Assembly (NCBI RefSeq): GCF_017873185.1
Contig: NZ_JAGGJX010000007.1
Span: 81,578-145,577, forward strand
Source of the DNA: Metaclostridioides mangenotii
Lineage (GTDB): Bacteria; Bacillota; Clostridia; Peptostreptococcales; Peptostreptococcaceae
Reading direction: 5' to 3'
Length of the DNA: 64,000 nt
Within the stretch, counting starts at the first letter, position 1, and every line of letters begins with the position of its first letter. This document shows, piece after piece, positions 45,017-55,046 of the stretch. The notes under the pieces were generated by a model. It saw only the letters and a program-made list of their open reading frames with translations. It was not told the DNA's origin and did not search any database. The position numbers were made by a program, and so were the translations under genes.

Positions 45017-46267
45017 TTACGTAAATATCCTAATCTTTTTAATTCTATTCTTGTCAATGCTCTCAATGCAGAACTTTATTCCATCGAACTCTATAACTTG
45101 ATTTTCCTCAGGGAATTTTCCTAAAAACCCTATTATAAATCCTCCTATAGAGTCAAATTCGTCGGACTCTAATTTTACGCCAATAAGCACATTTACATCG
45201 CCTATTTTTGTACCTCCATCTACAATGTACTCATCTTCTTTGATTACTTGTATTTCATCTTCTTCTTCATCGTATTCATCTTCTATCTCCCCAACAATCT
45301 CTTCTACTAAGTCTTCTATCGTCAGCAGACCAGAAGTTCCTCCGTACTCATCCACTACTATTGCCATTTGTGATTTAGCTAATTTCATTTCGCCTAAAAG
45401 TCTGGCAACTTTTTTGAATTCATAAGTATAGAATGGAGTTCTCATATAGTTTTTTATATCAAAATCTTCTACTTCTTCATCAGTTAAAAATATAATATCT
45501 TTGAAATTAAGGACACCTATAATATCGTCTACTGTCTCTTCATAAATAGGCATTCTACTTAATTTTTCTTCTTTAAATGAAGCTATAATTTCATCATAAC
45601 TATCTTCTACATCTATTGCTACAATGTCGATTCTTTGAACCATAGCACTTTTAGCTTGCATATCTCCAAATTCAAAGACATTGTTTATTATTTCTCTCTC
45701 TTCAACTTCAAGAACACCCTCTTCATGGCCGACATTAACCATTGTTTTAAGATCTTCTTCAGTTACATAACTTGTGTTTCCTTTATTCGGAATTCTAAAA
45801 ACTTTAAATATAAAACTTGTTACTTTATCTAGTAGCCAAACAACCGGTGTAAGAAAAGTTATTACAAATTTTATTGGCTTTGATACAAATAATGCCACTC
45901 TTTCTGAATCATTAGCTGCAATTGATTTTGGAGTTATTTCGCCAAATATCAATATCAAAACTGTCATAATAGCTGTTGCCATTACTACACCTCGTGATCC
46001 AAATATACCTACTAATAATGATGTAGATATAGAAGTTGCAGCTATATTGGCAAGGTTGTTTCCAACTAGTATTGCACTCAACAGCTTTCCTGAATTCTCC
46101 GTTAAAGAGCTTACTAATTTTGCTCCTTTAACTCCTTCATCTTTCATATATCTAATTCTTATCTTGCTTAAAGACATCAAAGATGTCTCTGCAGCTGAGA
46201 AAAACGCAGATGTAATAAGTAGTAAAGCTAGTATTACAATCTGTGCTATATCATTGGGCGATTCCAA
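45017..46267 (-). CDS. CNNM/HlyC-CorC family ion transporter
   Basis: 416 aa: DUF21/CNNM membrane domain (about residues 1-180; FFSAAETSLMSLSKIRI), two CBS domains (about 205-325; VVDEYGGTSGLLTIEDLVEEIVG) and a C-terminal CorC/HlyC domain (about 340-416; DSIGGFIIGFLGKFPEE). Bacterial members are linked to Mg2+/Co2+ export and resistance; the old hemolysin label is misleading. The start is TTG with AGGAG 11 bases upstream, a rather long spacing. Confidence 0.92.
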   Translation of the reverse strand: MESPNDIAQIVILALLLITSAFFSAAETSLMSLSKIRIRYMKDEGVKGAKLVSSLTENSGKLLSAILVGNNLANIAATSISTSLLVGIFGSRGVVMATAIMTVLILIFGEITPKSIAANDSERVALFVSKPIKFVITFLTPVVWLLDKVTSFIFKVFRIPNKGNTSYVTEEDLKTMVNVGHEEGVLEVEEREIINNVFEFGDMQAKSAMVQRIDIVAIDVEDSYDEIIASFKEEKLSRMPIYEETVDDIIGVLNFKDIIFLTDEEVEDFDIKNYMRTPFYTYEFKKVARLLGEMKLAKSQMAIVVDEYGGTSGLLTIEDLVEEIVGEIEDEYDEEEDEIQVIKEDEYIVDGGTKIGDVNVLIGVKLESDEFDSIGGFIIGFLGKFPEENQVIEFDGIKFCIESIDKNRIKKIRIFT

Positions 46268-46408
46268 TCTTTACCACACTCCTAATTACTTTGTTTTATT
46301 AATATTTCAGTCTCATATCCCGATATTTCTATTATTATATCATAATTATATAATATATGGAAATTTTATAAATTAATCTATTAATACTTTATTGTATTCA
46401 TTTTCTAT

Positions 46409-49400
46409 TTAACTGTATTCAATGTGAGTCTTAGATCCGACTCCACTTTTACTTGGACTTACTAAAAGTTTAATTGGTACCCTGTTTTTAAGCTCTTCAA
46501 CGTGACTTATAATTCCTATACTTAGTCCATTTCCATGCAACCTCTCAAGTGACTCCATTACTATCTCTAAAAGCTCGGCATCTAGTGAACCAAAACCTTC
46601 ATCCAAGAAGAAAAACTGTAGAGGTGCTTTTCCTTTAAGCTGAATCTGTGAAGATAATGCTAGAGCTAATGCTAGAGAAGTTAAAAATGTTTCTCCTCCA
46701 GACAATGTATCCACACTTCTTCTCTCCCCGCCATTGAAATTATCCCTCATAACAAAATTAAGTCTATCATCTATCTCAAGAGCATATCGTCCTTTTGTTA
46801 TAGAGTCCAGTCTATTTGATGCTTCTAAAGAAATATATTTCAATTGATTAGTAGCAACATACTCAACAAACTTATTTCCTTGAATAGTCCTATCTAAATC
46901 ATCCAACAGATCTACTTGATGTTGAACTAATTTAAGTTGCTCAGTTAATACCTTAACTTTTTCTAGAGATTCTCTCAGATTGATTTCTTTATTTTCACCT
47001 GCACCAATTTTCTTAGATATTGATGATACTTCTTGCTTTAAATTATCTATTTTGTTTTTTATACTCACTAGATCGTCTTCTTTTATAGTTTTATCTAAAA
47101 CCTTATCATCAAATTCTCCAATTCTAAGATTGATAAATTTTTCTTCTTCATTGAAATCCTTAACCTCATTTTCTATAGCATAGAGTTCGTCGGCATCTAT
47201 TATAGCACCTTTTATTTTGTATATATCTTTGAATCCGCTTACGACTATAATTTCTTTAAGTGATTCTTCCTTTGCGATATATTCAGCCCTAGATTCTGCT
47301 AGACTAGCTTTTAATATATTTCTATTAGAATCATTTCTTTCGTATTCTTCTTTTTTTCCATCAAGTTCTTTACTTGTAGAGTTTTCTTCTTCGTATATCT
47401 TTTCAATACAATTTACTATTTCATCAAGTAAGCTATTTGCTGGTTTTCCTTTAGTTATTTCACTAAGTTCTCTAGTTTTAGTTTTTTGGGTATTCTTTTT
47501 ATCCAAATATAGGTCTTCCAATTTATTTAGATTTATATTTACCTCATAAAGTCTATTTTTAGATTCATTTAAATCTTTTTCTATAGATTCTTTATCTAAT
47601 TTTAGTACTGTAAGTGATGTACTAAGTCTTTCTATTTCTTTTTCATTTTCTTTTATTTTTTCAACTTTTTCGCCAAAATTCTCTATCCTTAGCGATGTCT
47701 TATTACTCAGGTATTCATTTTTCAAACTAATGTATTTTTTTTCAATAGCTTCAACTTCATTCTTTAATTCTTCTATAACTTTTCCTTTACTGCTTATTCC
47801 TTCATCTAATTTGGATTCTTCAATATCTACACTATTTTTTCTATCCTTTAGCTCCAAAATCTTTTTTTCACATTCTTGCTTATCATTCTGCCAATTTTCA
47901 AAGCTTACTTTAAACATATCTAAGCCTTTTTTCTCTTGTTCAATAGATTGAAAAATTCTGCTAGAGTTATTATCTCCAATATTTAATTTGATATTTTCAA
48001 ATTCCTCAGATTTTAGCTTATGTGCGTATTCAAGTGAGTTTTGTTTAAGTGATAATCCCTCAATTTTATCTTTTACTTCTTTATGTTGTATATTCATTTT
48101 ATCCAGTTTATTTTCGAGAAATTCTATTTTAGGATCATAATTTATCGATTCAACTTCGCTGTGTTCAAATGAACCACATACTGGACAAGGACTTCCTTCT
48201 TTTAGATTTTCCCTGAATCTCGTAGCCTGATTTAAAATCTTAAATTTATCTATTTCTTCCTCTAATTCAGACTTCTTTTCTTCTATTTTTTCTTTCTCAA
48301 TTTTTAACTCTGAAATCTCTTTTCCTAATTTAAATACGTTCTCTAAAATTTCATTTACTTCATCTTGCAATATATCTCTTCTTTTCTCACTTTTATCTAA
48401 ATTTAAGGCATATCCTTTAAGTTCTACTATTTTTTTTGACTTCTCAAGTATATCATCATTGCTTCCTGGACATTTTGTCATTATGAACTCTAAATGAGAT
48501 TCCTTACTTTCAAGTTCACTTAGTATATCCGTTTTATTCCTTTGCATAAATTTAGAGTTAGATTTAAACTCATCATATTCTTTCAATAGATTATCAAGCT
48601 TTAAAAACTTAATCTTTTTTTCTTCTGATACTTTATTGTATTCTTTTTCCATATCGTATGAATAAAATATCTTCTGTTTTAAGTCTACACTTATATATAT
48701 TTCTTCGAGTTGATTTTCTAACCTATCAATATTATTAACTATTGATTTTAAATTTACTTCTAATTCAGAGTTCCTTTTTTCCAAAATAATTTTTGAATTA
48801 CTGTATTCATTTTTATCCGAAACAAGTTTTTCAATTTCTTCTTCAATAGTTTGTAATTCATTCTCCAATTTTAAAGCGTATTCTAATCTTATCTTTTCTT
48901 GGCTCATTTTAGGAATATCATCAAATTTTGATTTTAAAATTTCATCATATCTAGATTTTATGCTTTCAAGTTCTCTTTTTAAAAATACACTGTCCTTTTC
49001 ATATACATCAAGCTTATTTGAGTCTTCAGCTATTTTCTTATTTAGATTTTCAAAGTAAATTATATGAGGCTCTATCATTGAAGCTTTTTTAGATTTTTCT
49101 ATAGAGATTTTTTTATCTTTTATTTCATCTCTTTTAGATTCTAAATCCTTTAATCTAGTTTTATACATACTTAGTTTATTCTGTTGATCGTAAGTGATTT
49201 TATCTTCTTCGTAGATTTTCTGAAGTTTATTTACATCTTCAGTATTACTCTTTTCAATTAATTTTAGTTCCTCAAGCTCTCTTATTACACTTTCATAAGC
49301 TTCTTGAGACACTTCATCGTACTGAGTTAATTTTGAATTAATATCGTACAGATTTCTTAAATTGAAATTTTTTCTTCTTTTTACCTTTTCAGAGAGACCT

Positions 49401-49936
49401 CTTCCATATTTTTCAAGTTTGAATATTCTCTCTAACATATCCCTTCTCTCTGAACCAGTAAGCTGTAGAAATTCGCTAAATTTTCCTTGAGGTAATACTA
49501 CAGACCTTGTAAAATCATTTGCTGTAAGACCTATTACTTCTGCTATCTTCTCGTTGACCTCTCCAACTTTGTCTGCCAACACATTTTTATTCCCATCATT
49601 TAAAATTTCAACTAGCCTAGCATATGATGTCTTTGTTCCAGTCTTGCTATTAACCATATTTCTATCTACAAGATATCTTCTCTTATTGTTTTTTGTACCT
49701 ATTTCAAACTCATAAGATAAGACTGTTCCTTTGCTAGAGCTATTAATAAACTCTTTGGTATTTCTTGAAATATTTCCATACATAGCCAAGGTTATAGCAT
49801 CTAGTATTGTCGACTTTCCGCTTCCAGTAGGTCCAAATATTCCAAATAATCCCCTCTCAGTAAGCTTTTCAAAATCGACAATTTGTTTATCGGTATAGCT
49901 ATTTAAACCAGATAATTCTAGTTTTATCGGTCTCAT
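46409..49936 (-). CDS. sbcC: Exonuclease subunit SbcC
   Basis: 1175-aa SMC-like ATPase. Walker A GPTGSGKSTILDAIT (about residues 33-47), two long coiled coils, the zinc hook CPVCG at about 586, signature LSGGETFLTSLALAL (about 1080) and Walker B FFFLDEGFGSLD (about 1112). With SbcD it cuts DNA hairpins and protein-blocked ends. ATG 49936 lies 1 base after the sbcD stop and is preceded by AAGGTGAAA; an ATG seven codons earlier is inside sbcD and less likely. Confidence 0.95.
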   Translation of the reverse strand: MRPIKLELSGLNSYTDKQIVDFEKLTERGLFGIFGPTGSGKSTILDAITLAMYGNISRNTKEFINSSSKGTVLSYEFEIGTKNNKRRYLVDRNMVNSKTGTKTSYARLVEILNDGNKNVLADKVGEVNEKIAEVIGLTANDFTRSVVLPQGKFSEFLQLTGSERRDMLERIFKLEKYGRGLSEKVKRRKNFNLRNLYDINSKLTQYDEVSQEAYESVIRELEELKLIEKSNTEDVNKLQKIYEEDKITYDQQNKLSMYKTRLKDLESKRDEIKDKKISIEKSKKASMIEPHIIYFENLNKKIAEDSNKLDVYEKDSVFLKRELESIKSRYDEILKSKFDDIPKMSQEKIRLEYALKLENELQTIEEEIEKLVSDKNEYSNSKIILEKRNSELEVNLKSIVNNIDRLENQLEEIYISVDLKQKIFYSYDMEKEYNKVSEEKKIKFLKLDNLLKEYDEFKSNSKFMQRNKTDILSELESKESHLEFIMTKCPGSNDDILEKSKKIVELKGYALNLDKSEKRRDILQDEVNEILENVFKLGKEISELKIEKEKIEEKKSELEEEIDKFKILNQATRFRENLKEGSPCPVCGSFEHSEVESINYDPKIEFLENKLDKMNIQHKEVKDKIEGLSLKQNSLEYAHKLKSEEFENIKLNIGDNNSSRIFQSIEQEKKGLDMFKVSFENWQNDKQECEKKILELKDRKNSVDIEESKLDEGISSKGKVIEELKNEVEAIEKKYISLKNEYLSNKTSLRIENFGEKVEKIKENEKEIERLSTSLTVLKLDKESIEKDLNESKNRLYEVNINLNKLEDLYLDKKNTQKTKTRELSEITKGKPANSLLDEIVNCIEKIYEEENSTSKELDGKKEEYERNDSNRNILKASLAESRAEYIAKEESLKEIIVVSGFKDIYKIKGAIIDADELYAIENEVKDFNEEEKFINLRIGEFDDKVLDKTIKEDDLVSIKNKIDNLKQEVSSISKKIGAGENKEINLRESLEKVKVLTEQLKLVQHQVDLLDDLDRTIQGNKFVEYVATNQLKYISLEASNRLDSITKGRYALEIDDRLNFVMRDNFNGGERRSVDTLSGGETFLTSLALALALSSQIQLKGKAPLQFFFLDEGFGSLDAELLEIVMESLERLHGNGLSIGIISHVEELKNRVPIKLLVSPSKSGVGSKTHIEYS

Positions 49937-49937
49937 C

Positions 49938-51137
49938 TTAGATTTCACCTTCTTCATATATTATGTCCATGAATAAATCCATAAGCTCTCCCTTTGGCTC
50001 CACACCTTTGCTAAATATATAGAACTCTTTAAAAAGCTCGCCCATAGATTTTTCTTTTAAGTCTATTTCTTCTTTTGTCTGTATTGTATTGATAATAGGT
50101 TTGATCTCTATTATATCTTTTAACAACTCTTTCATTGTTTTAAGATCTGACTGGTCAATAACCTCATCAGTAGTTATCTCAAAAAACGACCATATATCTC
50201 TATCTTTATTTTCTTCACATATTTTTATCGCTTCTTCGATTCCATTGCATTTAAACACTTCTATAGGTTTATAATTTTTAAAGTATACTTTTTCAATTAC
50301 AGCATCTTCACCTGCATGTATATCTACAATATTGGCTCCTTTTGCATACACTCTCTCACTTTTACTATACTGCAAAGGAGAACCAGAGTAATATGCACTG
50401 AAGTACTCTGATGCCTTCTGAGGCTTGTGAAGGTGCCCAAGTGCTATGTAATCTGCTTTCTCTGGTAAATCCTTTTTCTCAACTAGTAAACTTCCTCCAA
50501 GCTGGATAGGTCTTTCAGAATCAGAACTATCTCCACCAGTTATAAATATATGCGATACTGCTATATTTACACTTTTATCATCAAAGTTTTTTTCTAGCTC
50601 TCTAAAAATATTTCCAACCTTTTCTGAATAAGAACTCTGTCTCTTCTCCTCAGTATCGTTATCTTCTATTAAATCATTTAACCTCTTCTCACTTGGATAC
50701 GGAAGTGATAATATTGTTACATCTTCTCCTTTTATATTTAACTTTGTACAACCTTCTTTTGCTTCTGTAATTTTGAAATTTTTATATTCGCCTAGCTCCG
50801 TCGAACTATTTGGTTTTCCTAATATTATTATTCCTTGCTCAAGAGCTAGTGGAACTGCAGCCGATAATCTATCAGGATTATCGTGGTTCCCAGATATTAT
50901 AAATACACATCTTCGTCCATTGTCAGCAAGCCTAGATACTGTCTTGTAAAATAACCTCTCTGCCTGAGCAGATGGATTATATGTGTCGTATATATCACCT
51001 GCAATTATAACTAAATCAATGTTTTTTTCATCCACTAGTCCTATAAAATCTTCACAAAACTTCTCCTGTTCATCGATACGAGAGTGACCTTCTAGAGTTT
51101 TACCCAGATGCCAGTCTGATGTGTGTATAAATCTCAT
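49938..51137 (-). CDS. sbcD: Exonuclease subunit SbcD
   Basis: 399-aa Mre11-like nuclease. Phosphoesterase motifs: HTSDWHLGKTLEG (residues 4-16), IAGDIYDTYNPSA, ISGNHDNPDRL, AVSHIFITGG and LGHLHKPQ. It pairs with SbcC. GGGGAGGAGTAATAA precedes the ATG, 21 bases after addA, and it probably belongs to the same repair operon. Confidence 0.96.
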   Translation of the reverse strand: MRFIHTSDWHLGKTLEGHSRIDEQEKFCEDFIGLVDEKNIDLVIIAGDIYDTYNPSAQAERLFYKTVSRLADNGRRCVFIISGNHDNPDRLSAAVPLALEQGIIILGKPNSSTELGEYKNFKITEAKEGCTKLNIKGEDVTILSLPYPSEKRLNDLIEDNDTEEKRQSSYSEKVGNIFRELEKNFDDKSVNIAVSHIFITGGDSSDSERPIQLGGSLLVEKKDLPEKADYIALGHLHKPQKASEYFSAYYSGSPLQYSKSERVYAKGANIVDIHAGEDAVIEKVYFKNYKPIEVFKCNGIEEAIKICEENKDRDIWSFFEITTDEVIDQSDLKTMKELLKDIIEIKPIINTIQTKEEIDLKEKSMGELFKEFYIFSKGVEPKGELMDLFMDIIYEEGEI

Positions 51138-51158
51138 TTATTACTCCTCCCCACTATA

Positions 51159-54100
51159 TTATTTGTATAAGAAACCTCGTTCTACTCCAAATAAGTATAT
51201 CCACTTCTCTTTTACTTTCTTTCCTGTAAGTTCACTTAATGCCTTTGCATAAAGTTGTAACTGTTTTTTGTATCTATTTAAAATCTCTTCTGTATTTTCT
51301 TCGTTCACAAAATCTGTTTTGTAATCGATTAATACAATTTCTCCATCTTCTTCAAAATAAGCATCTATAATGCCTCTCATCATAAGAGTTTCATCATCAT
51401 AAATATTTACTTCATCTCTCAATATTTCATCATCGTTAATGTATAAATCCTTCATGTTAACCCTAGAATATATTACTTTTTCTCTACTAATAAGCTCTGA
51501 TTTAAGCATTCTTTTACCTAAATCACTCTTGAAAAATTTGTATACTTTAAACGGATTTACTACAGCCGCTTGATTTTCTGTTATAACACTTCTTTTTATT
51601 AAATCATCTATTTGCTCTTTAATACTGTCAATCGTTGCAACTCTATTTAGATCTACAAGCTGCATAAACATGTGTACTATAGTACCCCGCTCAGATGCAC
51701 TTATCTTATTCTTTACTTCACTATTTTGGACAAATAGAGGTTTTTTTAGACTAATCTCATACTTATTTTGTTGACTAAATATATGATCAGACAAATCCTC
51801 ATCGTAACTCTCCTGTATTTTTTTTATATCAGTAACTGAAATACTCGATGGTTTTACAGTGCTCAAGTTGTATGAATATCTGTAGTTTAGAGAATCCTCA
51901 ATAAACTTACCGTAGTTGCTATTGTATTTCTCGAAATCAATGTTTTTGATTATTCTTTCTACACTATCTTTTTCAACAATCTCTACAGAATTTATGCTTA
52001 TCTCATCTCTATTCCATATTCTAGTTGTCCATTTCGATCTATTATCATCAACACAAATATCTAAATTTAGGTTTTCTCTTATATTTGCCGAGTCCTTATG
52101 CTTAATTACTACAGGCATTATCCAATCTAAATAGTTTCTTCCTTTAAAAATTCCATACTCAGAAACTTTTCCACTACTATCTATATTCGATGACCACTTG
52201 TCCAAGCTCTTATCTACACTTTTAGTTGAGCCAGTAAGTATTAACTTTTCCTTTGCTCTTGTAAGAGCAACATAAAGTACTCTCATCTCCTCTGATAAGT
52301 TTTCCATTAGCATTTTCTTTTTTAAAGTCTCTTTTGCAATACTAGGAAATGATATTCTCCTATCAAAATCCACAAACTGCGGTCCATATCCTAGATCCTG
52401 ATGGTATAAAATATTTTTTCTAAAGTCCTGCATATTGAAATTTTTACCTAGTGCAGAACAAATCACTACAGGGAACTCAAGGCCTTTACTCTTATGGATA
52501 CTCATTATTCTGACTACGTTTGCGTTCTCTCCTAAAGTCTTTGCACTTCCAATATCTCCACTAGATTTTTTAAGTTTATCTACAAAATTAATAAAGTTAA
52601 ATATACCTTTATAACTTGTCTCTTCAAACTGTTTTGCTCTTTCAAATAAAGTTCTTAAATTTGCCTGTCTTTGAACTCCTCCTGGCATAGCACCAACGTA
52701 TGCGTAGTAACCAGAATCATTGTATATATACCATAAAAACTCGAAAGTACTCATGTACATAGATTTAATTCTATACTCCTCAAGTTTGTTCAAAAACTTC
52801 TTGCTCTTAAATACTGTATCTAAAAATTCAGATTCGATTTCTGCTTTAAAATTTAATTCTCCAACATTCTCAGTATCAGTTTCGATATTAGCTTTTGTTT
52901 CATCCACAGTCTCAAATTTTGATAAAATCTTTAAAGCTTCATAAAAACTTCCTTCCCTATCTACAACTCTTACATTTACAAGATCCCCCGGTGTAAATCC
53001 AAATATTGGCGACTTTAAAACTGCTATTAAAGGTATATCTTGCATTGGGTTGTCGATTACTTGTAACAGAGATATTAAAGTTTTAATTTCTATTGTGTCA
53101 AAATATCCACCCCCTATATCTGCAAATGTCGGGATATCCATATTCATAAGCTCTTCGGAAAAAACTGGTGCCCAAGCTGAAGTTGCGCGTAGGAGTATTA
53201 CAATGTCTTTAAACTTTACTGGCCTGTAATCGTTTAAAGTCTTATCGTACACCTTTTGAATTTCGCCTTCTTTATTCGGTTTCACTATATCTTTTATAAT
53301 TTTGCCTACCATTCTCGCTTCTATCTGAATATTGTCGAGTTCCTCATGTTCTTCTTCGCTATCACTGTATTCATCGTCAAAATTGTAGTCTTCACTTAAA
53401 TTTCCCTTTAAACTTGATTTCGACTTATCGTTCTTCTCAATTAAATGTACTTCGGTAGCTCCACCTACCACAGTATTTCCACATTCATTTTCTTTAAAAC
53501 TAGCCCCTAAGTTTAATCTTTCATCTTCTGTGTATGCTATCTCACCTATATTTACACTCATTATATTTTCAAAAATATAGTTTATTGAATCGATTACTTC
53601 ATCCCTACTTCTAAAATTTTTATAAAGCATTATTTTTCTATAACGACTTCCCTTTTCTATGCTGTAGTCGTTGTATTTACTTAAAAAAAGCTCGGGCCTA
53701 GCTTGCCTAAACCTGTAAATACTCTGTTTTACATCCCCGACCATAAATCTATTAGGATGCTCCGATTTAGAAACTGATTTAAGAAGAACTTCTTGTACAA
53801 GGTTGCTATCCTGGTATTCATCTATAAATATTTCATAAAAAGTTTCCTGGTATTTAATAGCAACTTCAGAAGGTATCAGTTCTCCACCCTCTCCCTTATC
53901 TGTAAGGATCTTTAGTGCGAAATGTTCTATATCATTGAAATCTATAATAGATTTCTCCCTCTTCTTTTCAGCATATCTTTCATCAAATTTAAGCACTAAG
54001 TCAGAGATTGGCTTCATAAGTTGGTATAGTATCTTTAATTCATAAGTTATAGATTTACTGTCCTTATTAAACGAAGTTTTTATTATTTCTTCTATCGACT

Positions 54101-55046
54101 TTTTAGCTTTATCCCTAGTTGCCTTAGATCTATCTTTATATATTTTGATGTACTCAGGTGCATCTTTTGGTATTCTTTTTACACCTTTTACGTAGTTCTC
54201 AAATTCAAATTTCGATAGTTCTTTATAGGTTTCTCCCCATGACATTTTACAAGCCTGCAATATATTTTCTATTTTTCTGTACTCAATTTTTAATTTATCC
54301 GTAAAAGTTTTTATTTCTTCTATACCTTCTATATTGTCAATAGCATTTCTCATATCTTGCATAACTCCGCCAAGTTCTAGTTCAACAGATTCTAGTACAT
54401 ACTTCGCCCATATAGAATCTGAAAAATCGAAGTCTTCATCTATATTAAACATCTCAGCTGATTCGTTTAGCCACTTTGTTGGTTCTGGTGAAGTCATCGC
54501 AAAAGAATATATCTGAAGCAACATATCCTGTATAGATTTATCTCCACCTCTCTCTGCATAACTTTCTACTAAATTTAGAAAACCTACATTATTTTCTTCG
54601 TACAGCTCATCAAAGACTTCCTCAAGTGCTTCTTTCTTTAGAAGTGTACACTCCGTCTGATCTCCAATTCTAAAATTAGGATCAAGCTCTATTGTATGAA
54701 AATTTGATTTTATTACATCTAGACAGAAGGAATGTATAGTAGTTATACTAGCTCTATTTAAGAGAAGTATTTGATTTTGCAAAAATTTACTTTCTGGATT
54801 TTTATCAAGCTCTTTAACTATAGCATCTCCAATTCTCTCTCTCATCTCTGAAGCTGCTGCATTTGTAAATGTAACTACTAAAAGCTTATCTATATCTATC
54901 GGATTCTCTTTTGAAGTTATCATCTGGATAATTCTCTCAACCAAAACTGCAGTCTTTCCCGACCCTGCAGCAGCTGAAACCAGAAGATCGGAATTTCTAT
55001 TATCTATTACCTCTTGCTGCTCTTTTGTCCATTTAGGAGAACTCAT
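51159..55046 (-). CDS. addA: ATP-dependent helicase/nuclease subunit A
   Basis: 1295 aa, UvrD-type SF1A helicase fused to a RecB-like nuclease. Walker A AAAGSGKTAVL (about residues 26-36), Walker B IDEYQDSN (about 409), motif VI LYVALTRAKEKLIL, and nuclease core MMRGIIDAYFEEDGEIVLID plus YKTD (about 1230-1242) with QLQLYAKAL. AddAB processes double-strand breaks for recombination. Its ATGA overlaps the addB stop, and AAAGGAGATATTGAAAG precedes it. Confidence 0.97.
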   Translation of the reverse strand: MSSPKWTKEQQEVIDNRNSDLLVSAAAGSGKTAVLVERIIQMITSKENPIDIDKLLVVTFTNAAASEMRERIGDAIVKELDKNPESKFLQNQILLLNRASITTIHSFCLDVIKSNFHTIELDPNFRIGDQTECTLLKKEALEEVFDELYEENNVGFLNLVESYAERGGDKSIQDMLLQIYSFAMTSPEPTKWLNESAEMFNIDEDFDFSDSIWAKYVLESVELELGGVMQDMRNAIDNIEGIEEIKTFTDKLKIEYRKIENILQACKMSWGETYKELSKFEFENYVKGVKRIPKDAPEYIKIYKDRSKATRDKAKKSIEEIIKTSFNKDSKSITYELKILYQLMKPISDLVLKFDERYAEKKREKSIIDFNDIEHFALKILTDKGEGGELIPSEVAIKYQETFYEIFIDEYQDSNLVQEVLLKSVSKSEHPNRFMVGDVKQSIYRFRQARPELFLSKYNDYSIEKGSRYRKIMLYKNFRSRDEVIDSINYIFENIMSVNIGEIAYTEDERLNLGASFKENECGNTVVGGATEVHLIEKNDKSKSSLKGNLSEDYNFDDEYSDSEEEHEELDNIQIEARMVGKIIKDIVKPNKEGEIQKVYDKTLNDYRPVKFKDIVILLRATSAWAPVFSEELMNMDIPTFADIGGGYFDTIEIKTLISLLQVIDNPMQDIPLIAVLKSPIFGFTPGDLVNVRVVDREGSFYEALKILSKFETVDETKANIETDTENVGELNFKAEIESEFLDTVFKSKKFLNKLEEYRIKSMYMSTFEFLWYIYNDSGYYAYVGAMPGGVQRQANLRTLFERAKQFEETSYKGIFNFINFVDKLKKSSGDIGSAKTLGENANVVRIMSIHKSKGLEFPVVICSALGKNFNMQDFRKNILYHQDLGYGPQFVDFDRRISFPSIAKETLKKKMLMENLSEEMRVLYVALTRAKEKLILTGSTKSVDKSLDKWSSNIDSSGKVSEYGIFKGRNYLDWIMPVVIKHKDSANIRENLNLDICVDDNRSKWTTRIWNRDEISINSVEIVEKDSVERIIKNIDFEKYNSNYGKFIEDSLNYRYSYNLSTVKPSSISVTDIKKIQESYDEDLSDHIFSQQNKYEISLKKPLFVQNSEVKNKISASERGTIVHMFMQLVDLNRVATIDSIKEQIDDLIKRSVITENQAAVVNPFKVYKFFKSDLGKRMLKSELISREKVIYSRVNMKDLYINDDEILRDEVNIYDDETLMMRGIIDAYFEEDGEIVLIDYKTDFVNEENTEEILNRYKKQLQLYAKALSELTGKKVKEKWIYLFGVERGFLYK

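Noticed and set aside
45017..46267. Hemolysin
   Set aside because: The HlyC/TlyC name is historical; the CNNM-CBS-CorC layout indicates an ion transporter.
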